This document shows positions 5,820 through 6,292 of a stretch of DNA of 6,292 bases, in pieces. Source of the stretch: a candidate division LCP-89 bacterium (lineage in GTDB: Bacteria; Electryoneota; B3-LCP); NCBI GenBank assembly GCA_025774735.1, contig JALGZU010000195.1, positions 1 through 6,292 on the forward strand, written 5' to 3'. The position numbers and the translations under genes were made by a program. Each line of letters begins with the position of its first letter. Positions within the stretch are counted from its first letter, which is position 1. The notes under the pieces were generated by a model. It was not told where the DNA came from and ran no database searches. It was given only the letters and a program-made list of their open reading frames with translations.

Positions 5820-6209
5820 GTGATCGGTCTGGAGAGGGAATGGCACCGCAAGCAGGCTGGCCTGCGCACCATGATCCTGATCTGCCTGGGATCGACGCTT
5901 TACATCACTGTATCGCAACTGGCCTCCATGAGCGCAGAGCAGCCCTTTGATATCACCCGCGTGGCCGCGCAGGTCGTCACCGGTGTCGGTTTCATCGGAG
6001 CCGGAGCCATCATCATGGGGCGCGGTCAGGTACATGGGTTGACCACCGCCGCCACCATCTGGACGGTGGCCGCCATCGGCCTGATCATCGGAGCCGGTTA
6101 TCCGGTTCTGGGTCTTGCGGTTACCGGGCTGGTTCTGATCATCCTGATCCTGATCAAGCCGCTAGCCAAACTCGTGCTCAGGCGCTTCATCGATGAGGAA
6201 GAAGGCTAA
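5820..6209 (+). CDS. MgtC/SapB family membrane protein (N-terminus out of frame)
   Basis: The intact frame from GTG 5820 gives 129 residues. Family signatures are clear: IGLEREW near the start, KQAGLRTMILICLGSTLY, RVAAQVVTGVGFIGAGAI, then HGLTTAATIWTVAAIGL. Hydrophobic segments lie at about 17-34, 48-66, 75-92 and 95-113; the family's first helix is missing and lies upstream, partly out of frame. MgtC proteins sit in the inner membrane; Salmonella MgtC supports growth at low magnesium and in macrophages and inhibits the F-type ATP synthase. The function of short environmental homologues like this one is not settled. GTG 5820 has no Shine-Dalgarno site and falls inside the first helix, so it is unlikely to be the true start; ATG 5768 with a frame correction is better. 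The gene follows dnaK closely and may be co-transcribed with it. The C-terminus ends acidic, RRFIDEEEG, without the long C-terminal domain of some members. Confidence 0.88.
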   Translation: MIGLEREWHRKQAGLRTMILICLGSTLYITVSQLASMSAEQPFDITRVAAQVVTGVGFIGAGAIIMGRGQVHGLTTAATIWTVAAIGLIIGAGYPVLGLAVTGLVLIILILIKPLAKLVLRRFIDEEEG

Positions 6210-6237
6210 CGAATACATTTTAAATCTATCGCTCACT

Positions 6238-6243
6238 TATAAT
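6238..6243 (+). promoter_or_regulatory. TATAAT -10 box ahead of the last gene
   Basis: A perfect TATAAT lies 19 bases before the ATG at 6263. The -35 region at 17 bases' spacing is ACATTT, a poor match, and there is no TGn extension. If real, transcription would begin near 6250, making a very short leader that just includes the ribosome binding site. Confidence 0.35.
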
Positions 6244-6262
6244 CCCCCTGTGGAGGAGAATC

Positions 6263-6292
6263 ATGGACAAGACCTTTACTTACCAGGAACTT
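6263..6292 (+). CDS. Start of an unidentified gene (3' end outside window)
   Basis: ATG 6263 is preceded by GGAGGAG (6252-6258); the GGAGG core lies six bases upstream of the ATG, a strong initiation site. Only ten codons are present, reading MDKTFTYQEL. It lies 53 bases after the stop of the MgtC-like gene, on the same strand. Nothing can be said about its function. Confidence 0.65.
   Translation, partial: MDKTFTYQEL

Noticed and set aside
1..6292. Mobile elements, CRISPR arrays, tRNA or rRNA genes.
   Set aside because: No transposase, phage or toxin-antitoxin genes, regularly spaced repeats, or RNA-gene motifs were seen on either strand.

Overview
The window is about 6.3 kb of bacterial chromosome. 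All supported genes read on the + strand: a truncated secreted protein, a possible small protein gene, a secreted tetratricopeptide repeat (TPR) protein, a carboxymuconolactone decarboxylase (CMD) family protein, the chaperone DnaK, an MgtC/SapB family membrane protein whose N-terminus is out of frame, and the first ten codons of a further gene. The best lineage guess is an uncultured member of the Fibrobacteres-Chlorobi-Bacteroidetes (FCB) superphylum, outside Bacteroidota proper. The first protein ends in a C-terminal domain like those used for type IX secretion, which is characteristic of that superphylum. The TPR gene, dnaK and the last gene have strong GGAGG Shine-Dalgarno sites, which Bacteroidota mostly lack. 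This placement is inference; no rRNA or marker phylogeny is possible here.

Layout: 1-1227 is the 3' end of the secreted multidomain protein, closed by a strong terminator. 1285-1793 is a long, mostly AT-rich spacer. It holds a site close to the flagellar sigma-28 promoter consensus, directly ahead of a 59-codon reading frame, and then a sigma-70-like promoter for the TPR gene. 1794-2816 is the TPR protein, closed by a second strong terminator. 2918-3553 is the CMD-family gene. 3554-3775 is a spacer rich in inverted repeats that ends in a hairpin and leads into dnaK (3776-5719). The 48 bases after dnaK contain a hairpin that buries the likely ribosome binding site of the MgtC-like gene. The last gene begins at 6263 behind a perfect TATAAT box.

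The genes do not form an obvious single pathway. Terminators after genes 1 and 3, and a hairpin before dnaK, suggest mostly independent transcription units, with dnaK and the MgtC-like gene possibly co-transcribed. I found no convincing new defence or mobile system, no tRNA or rRNA, and no CRISPR array. The points most worth a second look are the sigma-28-like promoter with its small gene, the apparent one-base frameshift at the start of the MgtC-like gene, and the hairpin over that gene's start.
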